From NCBI GenBank assembly GCA_902592375.1, contig CACJEG010000001.1, positions 273,103 to 337,102 of the forward strand: a DNA stretch of 64,000 nt, written 5' to 3'. This stretch comes from an uncultured Pelagibacteraceae bacterium (GTDB lineage Bacteria > Pseudomonadota > Alphaproteobacteria > Pelagibacterales > Pelagibacteraceae). The notes under the pieces are model-generated. The model saw nothing but the letters and a program-made list of their open reading frames with translations. It was not told the origin of the DNA and ran no database searches. The translations under genes were made by a program, and so were the position numbers. Shown here piece after piece: positions 17,114 through 25,626 of the stretch. The number at the start of each line of letters is the position of its first letter. Position 1 is the stretch's first letter.

Positions 17114-17698
17114 ATGGATTTAAAACTTAGAAAATTTGCAAAATTTGTTGATAAAACTTTTATTGAAGGTGGAAAAAAAGCTAAAGAACCTGTTCTGTTA
17201 GTTTCGGTTGCAGCTGTTATAGAAAATCCTTGGGCCGGAAAAGGTTTTGTAGAAGATTTAAAACCAGAAATATTAGATCTTGCACCTCAATTAGGAGATA
17301 TTTTGGTGCCAGAGTTAACAAAAGAAATTGGATCAGGTGAAAAAATTTTAGCTTATGGAAAAGCTGCTATGGTTGGATTAAATGGTGAGATAGAACACGC
17401 GTCTGCATTTATTCATACTCTAAGATTTGGAAATAAATTTAGAGATGCTGTTGGGGGAACTTCTTATTTAAGTTTTACAAATACCAGAGGTCCTGCAGGT
17501 GCAAAAATTTCAATTCCAATGATGCACAAAACTGATGCTGGATTAAGACCTTTTTATCTTACTCATGAATTTACAATTCATGATGCCCCTAATGAAGATG
17601 AAATAGTTGTTGCTATTGGAGGCGCTCCAACTGGACGAGCTCATGCAAGAACAGGTGATAGATATCAAGACATGAAAGAGATGGGCATTGATAACTAA
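17114..17698 (+). CDS. amino acid synthesis family protein (PF06684/DUF1185-type)
   Basis: A 194-aa protein recognised as the so-called amino acid synthesis family from the segments AAVIENPWAGKGFVEDL, LGDILVPEL, AYGKAAMVGLNGEIEHASA and GAPTGRAHARTGDRYQDM. Despite the family name, no biochemical role is established to my knowledge. It sits 3 bp after the LLM monooxygenase and abuts the alpha/beta hydrolase gene, so it probably works on an intermediate of that pathway. No signal peptide or membrane segments are visible. Confidence 0.75.
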   Translation: MDLKLRKFAKFVDKTFIEGGKKAKEPVLLVSVAAVIENPWAGKGFVEDLKPEILDLAPQLGDILVPELTKEIGSGEKILAYGKAAMVGLNGEIEHASAFIHTLRFGNKFRDAVGGTSYLSFTNTRGPAGAKISIPMMHKTDAGLRPFYLTHEFTIHDAPNEDEIVVAIGGAPTGRAHARTGDRYQDMKEMGIDN

Positions 17699-17701
17699 TT
17701 G

Positions 17702-18487
17702 ATGTCTTATAATTTTGATACAGATCAAAATCATTATTATTTTAATAACAAGAATTCTTTACCAATAATTTTTATTCATGGCGTTGGTTTAAATCAGCAA
17801 ATGTGGAAACCACAAATTGAATTTTTTAAGGACAATTCATTTATTACTTACGATCTGTTAGGACATGGAAAAACGCCTTTTAAAGAACCAAATTTATCAA
17901 TGGAGAATTTTACTGATCAATTATCAAATTTAGTAAATAATCTAAAGATAGAGAAATTTAATTTAATTGGCTTTTCTATCGGATCTTTGATTGCAATTGA
18001 ATTTGCCTCAAAATATGAAAATTATTTAAATTCCTTAACTCTAATTTCCACTACTTACAAAAGGACAACTAAAGAAAGACAAAATGTAATTGATAGAGTT
18101 AATTTAGCAAAAAAAAATATGCCAATATCTCAAATGGCAATGAAGAGGTGGTTTTCAGATGAATACCTTGAGCAAAACCCTAAATTATACGACGATTTTA
18201 TGAAAATTCTTAATAAGAAAGGAATTGATCAAGAAAATTTTATAAAAGCTTATGAAGTATTTGCAAACTATGAGGACAATCTTGAAAACATAAAAAATAT
18301 TAAAACTAATACCTTAATTATAACAGGATCAGATGATCCAGGATCTACGCCTAATATGTCAAAAAATTTAAATAAAGATATACAAAATTCAACATATGTT
18401 GAAATTAAAAATGGAAAACATTTATGTACTATTGAATATGCAGACGAAGTAAATAATGCAATAATGAAACATATAAATAATGCCTGA
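17702..18487 (+). CDS. alpha/beta hydrolase
   Basis: A 261-aa alpha/beta-hydrolase-fold protein. The oxyanion-hole segment is FIHGVG, the nucleophile elbow GFSIG (Ser about 92), the acid in TGSDDPG (Asp about 211) and the catalytic His in NGKHLCTIE (about 240). The overall layout resembles carboxylesterases, RutD and 3-oxoadipate enol-lactonase-like enzymes. A TTG one codon upstream could also serve as start; the ATG is preferred. It abuts the preceding gene and overlaps the aldehyde dehydrogenase by 8 bp. The role is probably hydrolysis of an ester, lactone or amide produced by the monooxygenase. Confidence 0.85.
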   Translation: MSYNFDTDQNHYYFNNKNSLPIIFIHGVGLNQQMWKPQIEFFKDNSFITYDLLGHGKTPFKEPNLSMENFTDQLSNLVNNLKIEKFNLIGFSIGSLIAIEFASKYENYLNSLTLISTTYKRTTKERQNVIDRVNLAKKNMPISQMAMKRWFSDEYLEQNPKLYDDFMKILNKKGIDQENFIKAYEVFANYEDNLENIKNIKTNTLIITGSDDPGSTPNMSKNLNKDIQNSTYVEIKNGKHLCTIEYADEVNNAIMKHINNA

Positions 18488-19961
18488 GTTAAAAAAATAT
18501 CAAATGTTTATAGATGGTCAGTGGGTAGACTCTGATACAAAAAAAAATTTTGAAACTTTAAATCCAGAAAACAATAAGCCTTGGGCTGTAGTACCTGAAG
18601 CTAGCGCAAATGATGTTGATAGAGCTGTAAAAGCTGCACAAAAAGCTTTTGAAGGTGAATGGCCAAAAATGCTTGCAAGAGATAGAGCAAAATATTTAAG
18701 AGCGATTGGAAATAAGCTCAGAGAAAATTCTGAATTATTGGGAAAGATTGAAACAATTGATACAGGAAAACTGTATAGAGAAACTTATCAACAAGCAAAA
18801 TATATTGCAGAATATTATGATTACTATGCGGGTTTAGCTGACAAAGTTGAAGGAACGGTTCTTCCAATAGATAAACCAAATATCCAAGCAATCACAACAA
18901 GAATTCCAATAGGTGTTATTGCAGCTATCATTCCCTGGAATTCTCAAATGTTTTTAACCGCAACAAAAGTTGCTCCTGCTTTAGCTATGGGTAATACGGT
19001 TGTAATTAAATGTTCTGAATTAGCGCCAGCAACTATGTTTGAGTTTGCAAAGTTAGTTGAAGAAACTGGAATACCAAAAGGTGTAATAAATGTAGTTTCT
19101 GGTTTTGGAGATCCATGCGGTAAAGCTTTAACTACTCACAACTTAGTTGAGAAAGTAGCTTTTACAGGAGGTCCTGAAACTGCAAGACATATAATTAGAA
19201 ATTCTGCAGAAAATTTATCTGAAGTAAGTTTAGAGTTGGGTGGAAAAAGTCCTGTAGCTGTTTTTGATGATGCTAAACAAGAAAATGCAATTAATGGAAT
19301 AACTGCTGGAATATTCGGAGCAAGTGGTCAAAGTTGTATAGCAGGTTCAAGGTTGTACTTACAAAAAGGAATTTATAACAAATTTTTAGATAAGTTGGCA
19401 TCTAGAGCAGAAAAAATTAAAATAGGTGCACCAATGGACTCTGATACTGAAATGGGTCCCTTAAGTAACTTTAAACAATTAGAAGTAATAGAAAAAAATA
19501 TTAAATTAACAGTTGAACAAGGTGGAAAAATTAAATGTGGTGGTAAAAGACATCCATTTTCAAATGAGGGGTATTATTTTCCTCCAACAATTATTGAGTG
19601 TGAAAATCATAATTTACCAGCTGCTGAGAATGAACTTTTCGGTCCTGTATTATCGGTCATGAAATTTGATACTGAAAAAGAAGTAATAGAATTAATGAAT
19701 GATAATCAATATGGTCTATCTTCAGGTATTTACACTAGTGATCTCGCAAGAGGAATGAGGGTGTCTAATGCTATCCGAGCAGGAATAACATTTGTAAATA
19801 CTTATAGATTAATTTCTCCTTCAGCTCCATTTGGAGGTATCAAGGATAGTGGATATGGAAAAGAAGCAGGAATTGACTCAATTAAAGACTACACAAGAGT
19901 AAAAACAACTTGGTTCTACACATCAGACGAACCTTCTCTAGACCCCTTCTCTATAAGATAA
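18480..19961 (+). CDS. aldehyde dehydrogenase
   Basis: A 493-aa NAD(P)-dependent aldehyde dehydrogenase. The catalytic Cys286 is in ASGQSCIAG, Glu252 in LELGGK, and the cofactor segment IIPWNSQ is at 150-156. Length is typical of betaine-aldehyde or semialdehyde dehydrogenases. It closes the operon that starts with the LLM monooxygenase and presumably oxidises the aldehyde released after ring or chain cleavage and hydrolysis. It is a paralogue of the enzyme at 9 kb but clearly distinct. No strong terminator is visible after it. Confidence 0.88.
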   Translation: MPELKKYQMFIDGQWVDSDTKKNFETLNPENNKPWAVVPEASANDVDRAVKAAQKAFEGEWPKMLARDRAKYLRAIGNKLRENSELLGKIETIDTGKLYRETYQQAKYIAEYYDYYAGLADKVEGTVLPIDKPNIQAITTRIPIGVIAAIIPWNSQMFLTATKVAPALAMGNTVVIKCSELAPATMFEFAKLVEETGIPKGVINVVSGFGDPCGKALTTHNLVEKVAFTGGPETARHIIRNSAENLSEVSLELGGKSPVAVFDDAKQENAINGITAGIFGASGQSCIAGSRLYLQKGIYNKFLDKLASRAEKIKIGAPMDSDTEMGPLSNFKQLEVIEKNIKLTVEQGGKIKCGGKRHPFSNEGYYFPPTIIECENHNLPAAENELFGPVLSVMKFDTEKEVIELMNDNQYGLSSGIYTSDLARGMRVSNAIRAGITFVNTYRLISPSAPFGGIKDSGYGKEAGIDSIKDYTRVKTTWFYTSDEPSLDPFSIR

Positions 19962-20071
19962 CTCCCAACATCAATTAAGCTATCTAAAATAGGATAATTT
20001 TGTCATTGAATATTGATTGTATTCATACTTAAATTGGTTTTTATAAATTGTTAACAATAAAGAGGAAGATA

Positions 20072-21262
20072 ATGAGAAAACTATTTATCGCTGTATTTAT
20101 GTTTGTATCAAGTTTTGGTTCAAATGTAATGGCAGACGGACATTCGATTAAAATGGGGATCATTTTAGGATTCACTGGTCCTATTGAATCTCTAACTCCA
20201 GCTATGGCTGCATCTGCAGAGCTTGCATTTAAAGAAGCTTCTGATTCAGGTTCGCTATTAGGTGGAAAAAAAATTGAGCCAGTAAGAGCAGACTCAACTT
20301 GTGTTGACTCAGCAGCGGCAACAGCTGCAGCTGAAGGTTTAATTTCAGGTGGTGTGGCTGCGATTATGGGAGCAGACTGTTCAGGTGTAACTGGTGCTAT
20401 TGCAACTAATGTTGCTGTACCAAATGGTGTAGTAATGATTTCACCTTCAGCTACTTCTCCAGGATTAACAACTCTAGATGACAATGGGTACTTCTTTAGA
20501 ACTGCTCCATCTGATGCTAGAGGTGGTCAAATTTTAGCTGATATAACTAAAGATAGAAAAGTAAAAAGTGTTGCAATCACTTATACTAACAATGACTATG
20601 GTAAAGGTTTAGCTGATGTTTATAAAGCAGCAGTTGAAGCCCATGGTATTAAAGTTACAACTGTAACTGCTCACGAAGATGGAAAAGCAGATTACTCATC
20701 TGAAGTAGCAACTCTTGCTTCTGCTGGTGGTGATGCTGTAGCAGTTATTGGTTACCTTGACCAAGGAGGAAAAGGAATTATTCAAGCTTCTTTAGACTCT
20801 GGTGCATTTGATAGATTTATTTTATCAGATGGTATGATCGGTCAATCTTTAGTTGATGCATTCGGAAAAGATTTAAGCAAATCATTTGGATCATTACCAG
20901 GTTCTACTGGTAAAGGTGCAGGTATATTTGCTGAAGTTGCAAAAGCTGGAGGTGTAGAAGCTTCTGGTCCTTACACAGGTGAATCTTACGATGCAGCTGC
21001 TTTAATCGTTCTTGCAATGCAAGCAGGTAACTCTGCTGATAGAGCATCAATTGCGAAAAATGTAATGGATGTTGCTAACGCTCCTGGAACTAAAATTTAT
21101 CCAGGTGAACTTAAGAAAGGTTTAGATTTACTAGCAAAAGGTAAAAAGATTAATTACGAAGGTGCTACTGGAGTAACTTTTACTGAAGTTGGTGAAGCTG
21201 AAGGTTCTTTCTTAGAACAAGAAGTTAAAGGCGGAAAATTCAAAACTAAAAAACAAAGATAA
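20072..21262 (+). CDS. branched-chain amino acid-type ABC transporter substrate-binding protein
   Basis: A 396-aa periplasmic binding protein of the LivK/Peripla_BP_6 type. A signal peptide covers residues 1-21 (ends NVMA), then the mature part begins with DGHSIKMGIILGFTGPIE. The ATG is chosen because a Shine-Dalgarno (AGAGGA) lies 6 bp before it; a frame from an upstream TTG would spoil the signal peptide. It is convergent with the minus-strand Liv operon whose permease set at 22.5-26.4 kb lacks its own binding protein, so it probably serves that transporter. It is followed by a strong terminator. The ligand is unknown. Confidence 0.85.
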   Translation: MRKLFIAVFMFVSSFGSNVMADGHSIKMGIILGFTGPIESLTPAMAASAELAFKEASDSGSLLGGKKIEPVRADSTCVDSAAATAAAEGLISGGVAAIMGADCSGVTGAIATNVAVPNGVVMISPSATSPGLTTLDDNGYFFRTAPSDARGGQILADITKDRKVKSVAITYTNNDYGKGLADVYKAAVEAHGIKVTTVTAHEDGKADYSSEVATLASAGGDAVAVIGYLDQGGKGIIQASLDSGAFDRFILSDGMIGQSLVDAFGKDLSKSFGSLPGSTGKGAGIFAEVAKAGGVEASGPYTGESYDAAALIVLAMQAGNSADRASIAKNVMDVANAPGTKIYPGELKKGLDLLAKGKKINYEGATGVTFTEVGEAEGSFLEQEVKGGKFKTKKQR

Positions 21263-21279
21263 TTTTTTATCTTAATTCA

Positions 21280-21310
21280 AAAACCCCAGTAATTTAATTA
21301 CTGGGGTTTT
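21280..21310 (+). terminator. intrinsic terminator after the binding-protein gene
   Basis: A long stem (core ACCCCAGTAA at 21283-21292 pairing with TTACTGGGGT at 21298-21307) is followed by nine T residues on the plus strand. The stop codon of the convergent MFS gene lies in the loop, so the structure also covers the 3' end of that transcript. Confidence 0.88.
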
Positions 21311-22463
21311 TTTTTAAATCAGCTCTTATAGTAGAAAGAGCTATTATAATTAGAAAAATCAAACATATTAAATTCATAGTTTTCCAGCTAGTTAAGCTTA
21401 GAAACACCCCAGCAGACAAACTCGCTGCTGCTTGAATAGTGTAAACGATAAAATCATTATACCCTTGAGCTCTAAATTTTTCCTCTTCTCTGTAACACAA
21501 AACAAGTAAGCTCGTTCCTGAAATAAACAAAAAATTCCATCCTAGACCTAGAAAAATAAGAGCAATCAAATAATTAATAAAGTTTTGTTCAAATAAACTG
21601 GTAATAATTGTGACTAAAAACAATAAAACTCCCATATGCATAATTTTACTATGACCAAACCTTTTAATTAAATTTCCAGTAACTAGTGAAGGTAAAAACA
21701 TAGCTGCTATATGGAGCTGAATAACAAATCCAGTCTTGGACAAACTTATTTTCTCCATCAAGTGCATACTTATAGGTGTGGCTGTCATTAAAAAAGTCAT
21801 TACAGCATAGGCAAAAGCTGAAGCTACAAGCGCCTGTAGAAATCTTGGTTGTGACATAAGTTCTAAAAAACTTCTTCCAGTTTTATATTGATTGTTTGAT
21901 GTCTTTTTAGTTTCTTGAAAAAAAAATAAAAATATTATTGATGAAATAGATAATGCTGCAAGAGCAAGATAAGAACCTGCATACATATGATCTGAAATAA
22001 ATCCTTTCGAAATGTTTGCAATATTTGGGCCAATAAAAGCCGAACCTATTCCCGCTAATAAAATGATAGAAATTGCTTTTGGTGCATAATCCTTATCTAC
22101 AACCTCGACTGCTGCAAAACGGTATTGATGACTGAAAGCTATTCCTCCGCCAATTAAAAAGCATCCTAAATTATACAAGACAAAGCTTTCTATTATTATT
22201 GAGTAAGCAGTTAAAAGAGATGCAAAACATGTGCCTATTGATGCATAAATAAATCCTAATTTTCGTCCAATCAAACTCATTAGCTTTGCAGCAAAAAAAG
22301 CAAATAACGCAATTCCAACAACCGACAAAGCCATTGGAAGAGTTGCTAAAGATTTTATTGGACTAAATTTCGAACCAATTATACCACTTAAAAAAACGGT
22401 AACCGGTGCAGCTGTAAAAGCAAAAATCTGGCTTAAAATAAGTAACGAAAGATTTTTATTCAT
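21294..22463 (-). CDS. MFS transporter
   Basis: A 389-aa major facilitator with about 12 hydrophobic helices. A charged inter-domain loop follows helix 6 (residues about 185-203, QETKKTSNNQYKTGR), and FAAKLMSLIGRKLG in the 2-3 loop resembles the MFS signature. The substrate is unknown. It is the last gene of the long minus-strand run of Liv genes. Its ATG overlaps the stop of a 24-codon ORF (TAATG), suggesting translational coupling to that small ORF. The 3' end lies inside the bidirectional hairpin. Confidence 0.85.
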   Translation of the reverse strand: MNKNLSLLILSQIFAFTAAPVTVFLSGIIGSKFSPIKSLATLPMALSVVGIALFAFFAAKLMSLIGRKLGFIYASIGTCFASLLTAYSIIIESFVLYNLGCFLIGGGIAFSHQYRFAAVEVVDKDYAPKAISIILLAGIGSAFIGPNIANISKGFISDHMYAGSYLALAALSISSIIFLFFFQETKKTSNNQYKTGRSFLELMSQPRFLQALVASAFAYAVMTFLMTATPISMHLMEKISLSKTGFVIQLHIAAMFLPSLVTGNLIKRFGHSKIMHMGVLLFLVTIITSLFEQNFINYLIALIFLGLGWNFLFISGTSLLVLCYREEEKFRAQGYNDFIVYTIQAAASLSAGVFLSLTSWKTMNLICLIFLIIIALSTIRADLKKNPSN

Positions 22464-22534
22464 TAAAAGAATAAATACTTGTCAGCCATATACAAAGCCC
22501 AAGCAGCGGCAGCACCTAATATAATATATTTCAT
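22463..22534 (-). CDS. putative 24-aa hydrophobic small protein between livM and the MFS gene
   Basis: An ATG-initiated ORF of 24 codons begins MKYIILGAAAAAWALYMAD, ends KYLFF, and has an alanine-rich hydrophobic segment that could form one membrane helix. It starts 5 bp after the livM stop and its TAA overlaps the MFS ATG by one base. The gap is thus used exactly as a gene would use it. It may encode a membrane micropeptide, or simply couple ribosomes to the MFS gene. I recognise no family. Confidence 0.5.
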   Translation of the reverse strand: MKYIILGAAAAWALYMADKYLFF

Positions 22535-22539
22535 TATGT

Positions 22540-23910
22540 TTACTTTATTTCTATTTTTTCTGGAAGTATACCTTTAGGTCGATACCTCATTATAAACAAC
22601 AATCCTAATCCCATCAGTAAAAATCTAAAATAAGGAACGCTTTCAATTAAATGAGCTTTAATTGCATTTGTTTCAGGAATACCTGCTGTAAAGAAATTAA
22701 TTAAAAACATTGATATTGGTGCAGCTTCAATCCATAAAAACCATACAACGAAACCACCTAAAATTGCACCAAAGTTGTTTCCACTTCCTCCTACAATTAC
22801 CATTACCCAAATTAAGAAAGTATATCTCATAGGTCTATAGCTTCCTGGAGTAAACAAACCATCTTGTGTAACCAACATTGCGCCAGCAATTCCAACGATA
22901 GCTGAGCCTAAAATAAAAATTAACAAGTGTTGTTTAACAACATTTTTCCCCATTGCATTTGCAGCTTCCTCATTATCTCTTATTGCTCTCATCATTCTTC
23001 CCCAAGGAGAATAAAGAGCTTTTTGAGTTAAAATTAAAAGAATAATAACTACTACTAAGAATAATCCTGAGTAACATAGTTTTACAAATACTGATGAGCC
23101 TTCAATTACAAGTTGGTTTAAAGCAGCTTGTCGATCAGCCAAATTATCAATTACACTTAATTTTCCTGAATTAAACTTTTCAACTAAGCTTATAAACCAA
23201 TCTGTAGTTTGTAGATCTACCTCATATGGTGCAGGTCTTTTTAATCCAATAACGTTTTTCACACCTCTTGTGAGCCAATCTTCGTGTTTAATAATTGCAA
23301 TAACTATTTCTGAAATAAGAAGTGTAGCAATAGCTAAATAATCAGCTCTAAGACCAAGAGCAACTTTTCCCACTATAAATGCTAACCCGCCCGCAAAAAG
23401 AGCTCCAACTATCCATGAAAAAATTATTGGTAAGCCAAATCCTCCAAGAAAACCTGTTGTTGCAGGATTTACAGCTTCAATTTTTTCAATACCTGGCTCT
23501 GCGGTTACTCTAATAATTATAATCCCTGTTATAATGAGAGCTGCAATACTATAGGTTCTTAATTTTGATTTTTCAAAATTTTTCAAAATAAATCTAATAA
23601 CTAGAACCATTACAATGATAAGCCATAAACACATTAAAATATCAAAACCTCCTGCTCTCCAAGCTTCTTGAACAGGGTCTACTGATATCAATACAGCAGC
23701 TAAACCACCTAAAGCTGTATACCCCATAATTCCAAAATTAATTAAACCTGCGTATCCCCACTGAATATTTGCACCCATCGTCATTACCGCGGAAATCAAA
23801 CACAGATTAAATATTGATAAAGCTATATTCCATGATTGAAATATCCCAACCATTAGAATAAGTACCATCATGATACTATAAGCTGCTATTACATTTAAAT
23901 TTTTTCTCAC
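22540..23910 (-). CDS. livM: branched-chain amino acid-type ABC transporter permease, LivM family (long form)
   Basis: LivM-family inner-membrane permease, 456 aa, about 100 longer than usual. Extra sequence lies at about residues 85-145 (two additional hydrophobic segments) and 215-275 (a hydrophilic loop around LKRPAPYEVDLQTTDWF). The conserved core is present: QWGYAGLINFG near the N-terminus and AIRDNEEAANAMG before helix 7-8. The start is GTG in a GTGA overlap with livH. It belongs to the Liv set without an adjacent same-strand binding protein; the convergent binding protein at 20 kb is the likely partner. Confidence 0.88.
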   Translation of the reverse strand: MRKNLNVIAAYSIMMVLILMVGIFQSWNIALSIFNLCLISAVMTMGANIQWGYAGLINFGIMGYTALGGLAAVLISVDPVQEAWRAGGFDILMCLWLIIVMVLVIRFILKNFEKSKLRTYSIAALIITGIIIIRVTAEPGIEKIEAVNPATTGFLGGFGLPIIFSWIVGALFAGGLAFIVGKVALGLRADYLAIATLLISEIVIAIIKHEDWLTRGVKNVIGLKRPAPYEVDLQTTDWFISLVEKFNSGKLSVIDNLADRQAALNQLVIEGSSVFVKLCYSGLFLVVVIILLILTQKALYSPWGRMMRAIRDNEEAANAMGKNVVKQHLLIFILGSAIVGIAGAMLVTQDGLFTPGSYRPMRYTFLIWVMVIVGGSGNNFGAILGGFVVWFLWIEAAPISMFLINFFTAGIPETNAIKAHLIESVPYFRFLLMGLGLLFIMRYRPKGILPEKIEIK

Positions 23911-24917
23911 AATACTTTCCCCTTAAATATTCCTGAAGGCCTGTAAATTAAAACTATTACCAGGATTGAGAACGAGACCGCAAACTTGTAATCTGTAGAC
24001 AGTAGTTGAACTAAACTATTTGGTTCCATACTTTCAGGTAAAATATACATAAAGAATTTTTTATAAGCATAAGTTAATAAAATTTCAGAAAAAGCTATAA
24101 CGTATCCTCCTAAAAAAGCTCCAAAAGGATTTCCAATTCCACCGACTATTGCAGCAGCAAAGATAGGAAGCATATTGTTAAAATAAGTAAATGGTTTGAA
24201 ACTTTTGTCTAAACCATACAATACACCACCTATAGTAGCTAAAATTCCTGCAATTACCCAAGTCACTAAAACTATTTTTTTTGGATCAATACCTGATAGT
24301 AATGCAAGATCTTCATTATCCGAATAAGCTTTCATACTCTTTCCAGTTTTTGTTCTATTTAAAAACCAAAATAATAAAGAAACTAAAACTATAGTTACAA
24401 AAATAGTTATTACTTGAGTTGACTTTAATGCAAGACCTTCATTTAAACCTGTCATCTCTTTAAATTCACGAGCTTTAATAATAAATTTTTCTCCATCAAA
24501 AAATCTTCTGTCACTAGGTCCAATAATAATTCTTACAACTGCTTGTGTTACAAACATGACACCAATACTTACCATTGCAAACTGAACTGGGGGGCTTTTC
24601 TGATGTCTATAATATTTGAAGACAAATTTATCTATTAAAAGCATATACAGAATCATCAAAATAATTCCAAATGGGATAGCTAATAAAGCAGTAGGTAAAA
24701 CACCTAAAGAAACACCTAAAGATTGAAAGTACCATGTAAATAAAATCGTTGCCATGGTTCCAAAAGACATCATGTCACCAGTTGCAAAATTCGCAAATCG
24801 TAAAATTCCATAAATAAGTGTTACAAATATTGCCCCCAGCGCTAACTGAGAACCGTAAGTTAATGCAGGAATGAAAATATAATTTAATAAAAGAATTATT
24901 GCATTTACAAAATCCAT
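23907..24917 (-). CDS. livH: branched-chain amino acid-type ABC transporter permease, LivH family
   Basis: A 336-aa LivH-type permease. The typical N-terminal segment is LALGAIFVTLIYGILRFANFATGDM, and the conserved AYSDNEDLALLSGIDP loop and GGIGNPFGAFLGGY follow. It overlaps livM at a GTGA junction and follows the ATPase gene by 1 bp. It forms the translocation path with livM. Somewhat longer than standard LivH (about 300 aa), with extra sequence around FDGEKFIIKAREFKEMTG. Confidence 0.88.
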   Translation of the reverse strand: MDFVNAIILLLNYIFIPALTYGSQLALGAIFVTLIYGILRFANFATGDMMSFGTMATILFTWYFQSLGVSLGVLPTALLAIPFGIILMILYMLLIDKFVFKYYRHQKSPPVQFAMVSIGVMFVTQAVVRIIIGPSDRRFFDGEKFIIKAREFKEMTGLNEGLALKSTQVITIFVTIVLVSLLFWFLNRTKTGKSMKAYSDNEDLALLSGIDPKKIVLVTWVIAGILATIGGVLYGLDKSFKPFTYFNNMLPIFAAAIVGGIGNPFGAFLGGYVIAFSEILLTYAYKKFFMYILPESMEPNSLVQLLSTDYKFAVSFSILVIVLIYRPSGIFKGKVL

Positions 24918-24918
24918 A

Positions 24919-25626
24919 TTACCCTCCCAAAAAAGAGCTTCTTACTCTTGGATCGTCTAATAATTCTTTTCCAGTTCCTGAATAACGATTTTCTCCAGTC
25001 ACTAGCACATAGCCTCTATCTGAAATGCTTAAGGCTTGTTTTGCATTTTGTTCTACCATTAAGATAGCAACGTTTGTTCTTTTTACTTTTACAATATGAT
25101 CAAATAATTCGTCCATCACAATTGGTGATACACCTGCAGTTGGCTCATCTAACATTAAAACAGTAGGCTTAATCATCAAAGCTCGACCAAGAGCAACTTG
25201 TTGTCTTTGTCCTCCTGAAAGTTCTCCAACCATTTGATTTCTTTTATCTCTTAAAATCGGAAACAATTCATAGATTTCTTCAATAATGTTCTGAATTTCA
25301 TCCTTCATAAGAAATGCACCCATTTCTAAATTTTCCTCAACAGTCATTCCTGCAAAAACATTTTTTGTTTGAGGTACGAAAGAAATGCCTTCTTTAACTC
25401 TGTCTTGTGGTGATAATTTTGAAATATCTTTACCATCAATCATAACTGATCCAGATTTTAAATTTAATAAACCCAACATTGCTTTCATGGCAGTTGATTT
25501 ACCAGCACCATTAGGACCTAAAATAGAAACTATTTCTCCTTTATTAACGTTTACAGAACACGAACTAATAATGTCTGGACCATTTCCATAACCACCTGTC
25601 ATTTTTATTCCTTCAAAATAAGCCAT
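24919..25626 (-). CDS. livF: branched-chain amino acid-type ABC transporter ATPase, LivF family
   Basis: A 235-aa ATPase of the LivF class. Walker A GPNGAGKST is at residues 37-45, the signature ELSGGQRQQ at 135-143, Walker B VLMLDEPTAG, and the LivF-typical ending ILMVEQNAKQALSISDRGYVL. It overlaps the livG start by one base (TAATG). It works as a heterodimer with the LivG-type ATPase encoded just upstream. Confidence 0.9.
   Translation of the reverse strand: MAYFEGIKMTGGYGNGPDIISSCSVNVNKGEIVSILGPNGAGKSTAMKAMLGLLNLKSGSVMIDGKDISKLSPQDRVKEGISFVPQTKNVFAGMTVEENLEMGAFLMKDEIQNIIEEIYELFPILRDKRNQMVGELSGGQRQQVALGRALMIKPTVLMLDEPTAGVSPIVMDELFDHIVKVKRTNVAILMVEQNAKQALSISDRGYVLVTGENRYSGTGKELLDDPRVRSSFLGG

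Noticed and set aside
20041..20484. 147-codon antisense frame within the binding-protein gene
   Set aside because: Alanine-rich shadow of an alanine- and serine-rich coding strand; no start signal and no homology pattern.
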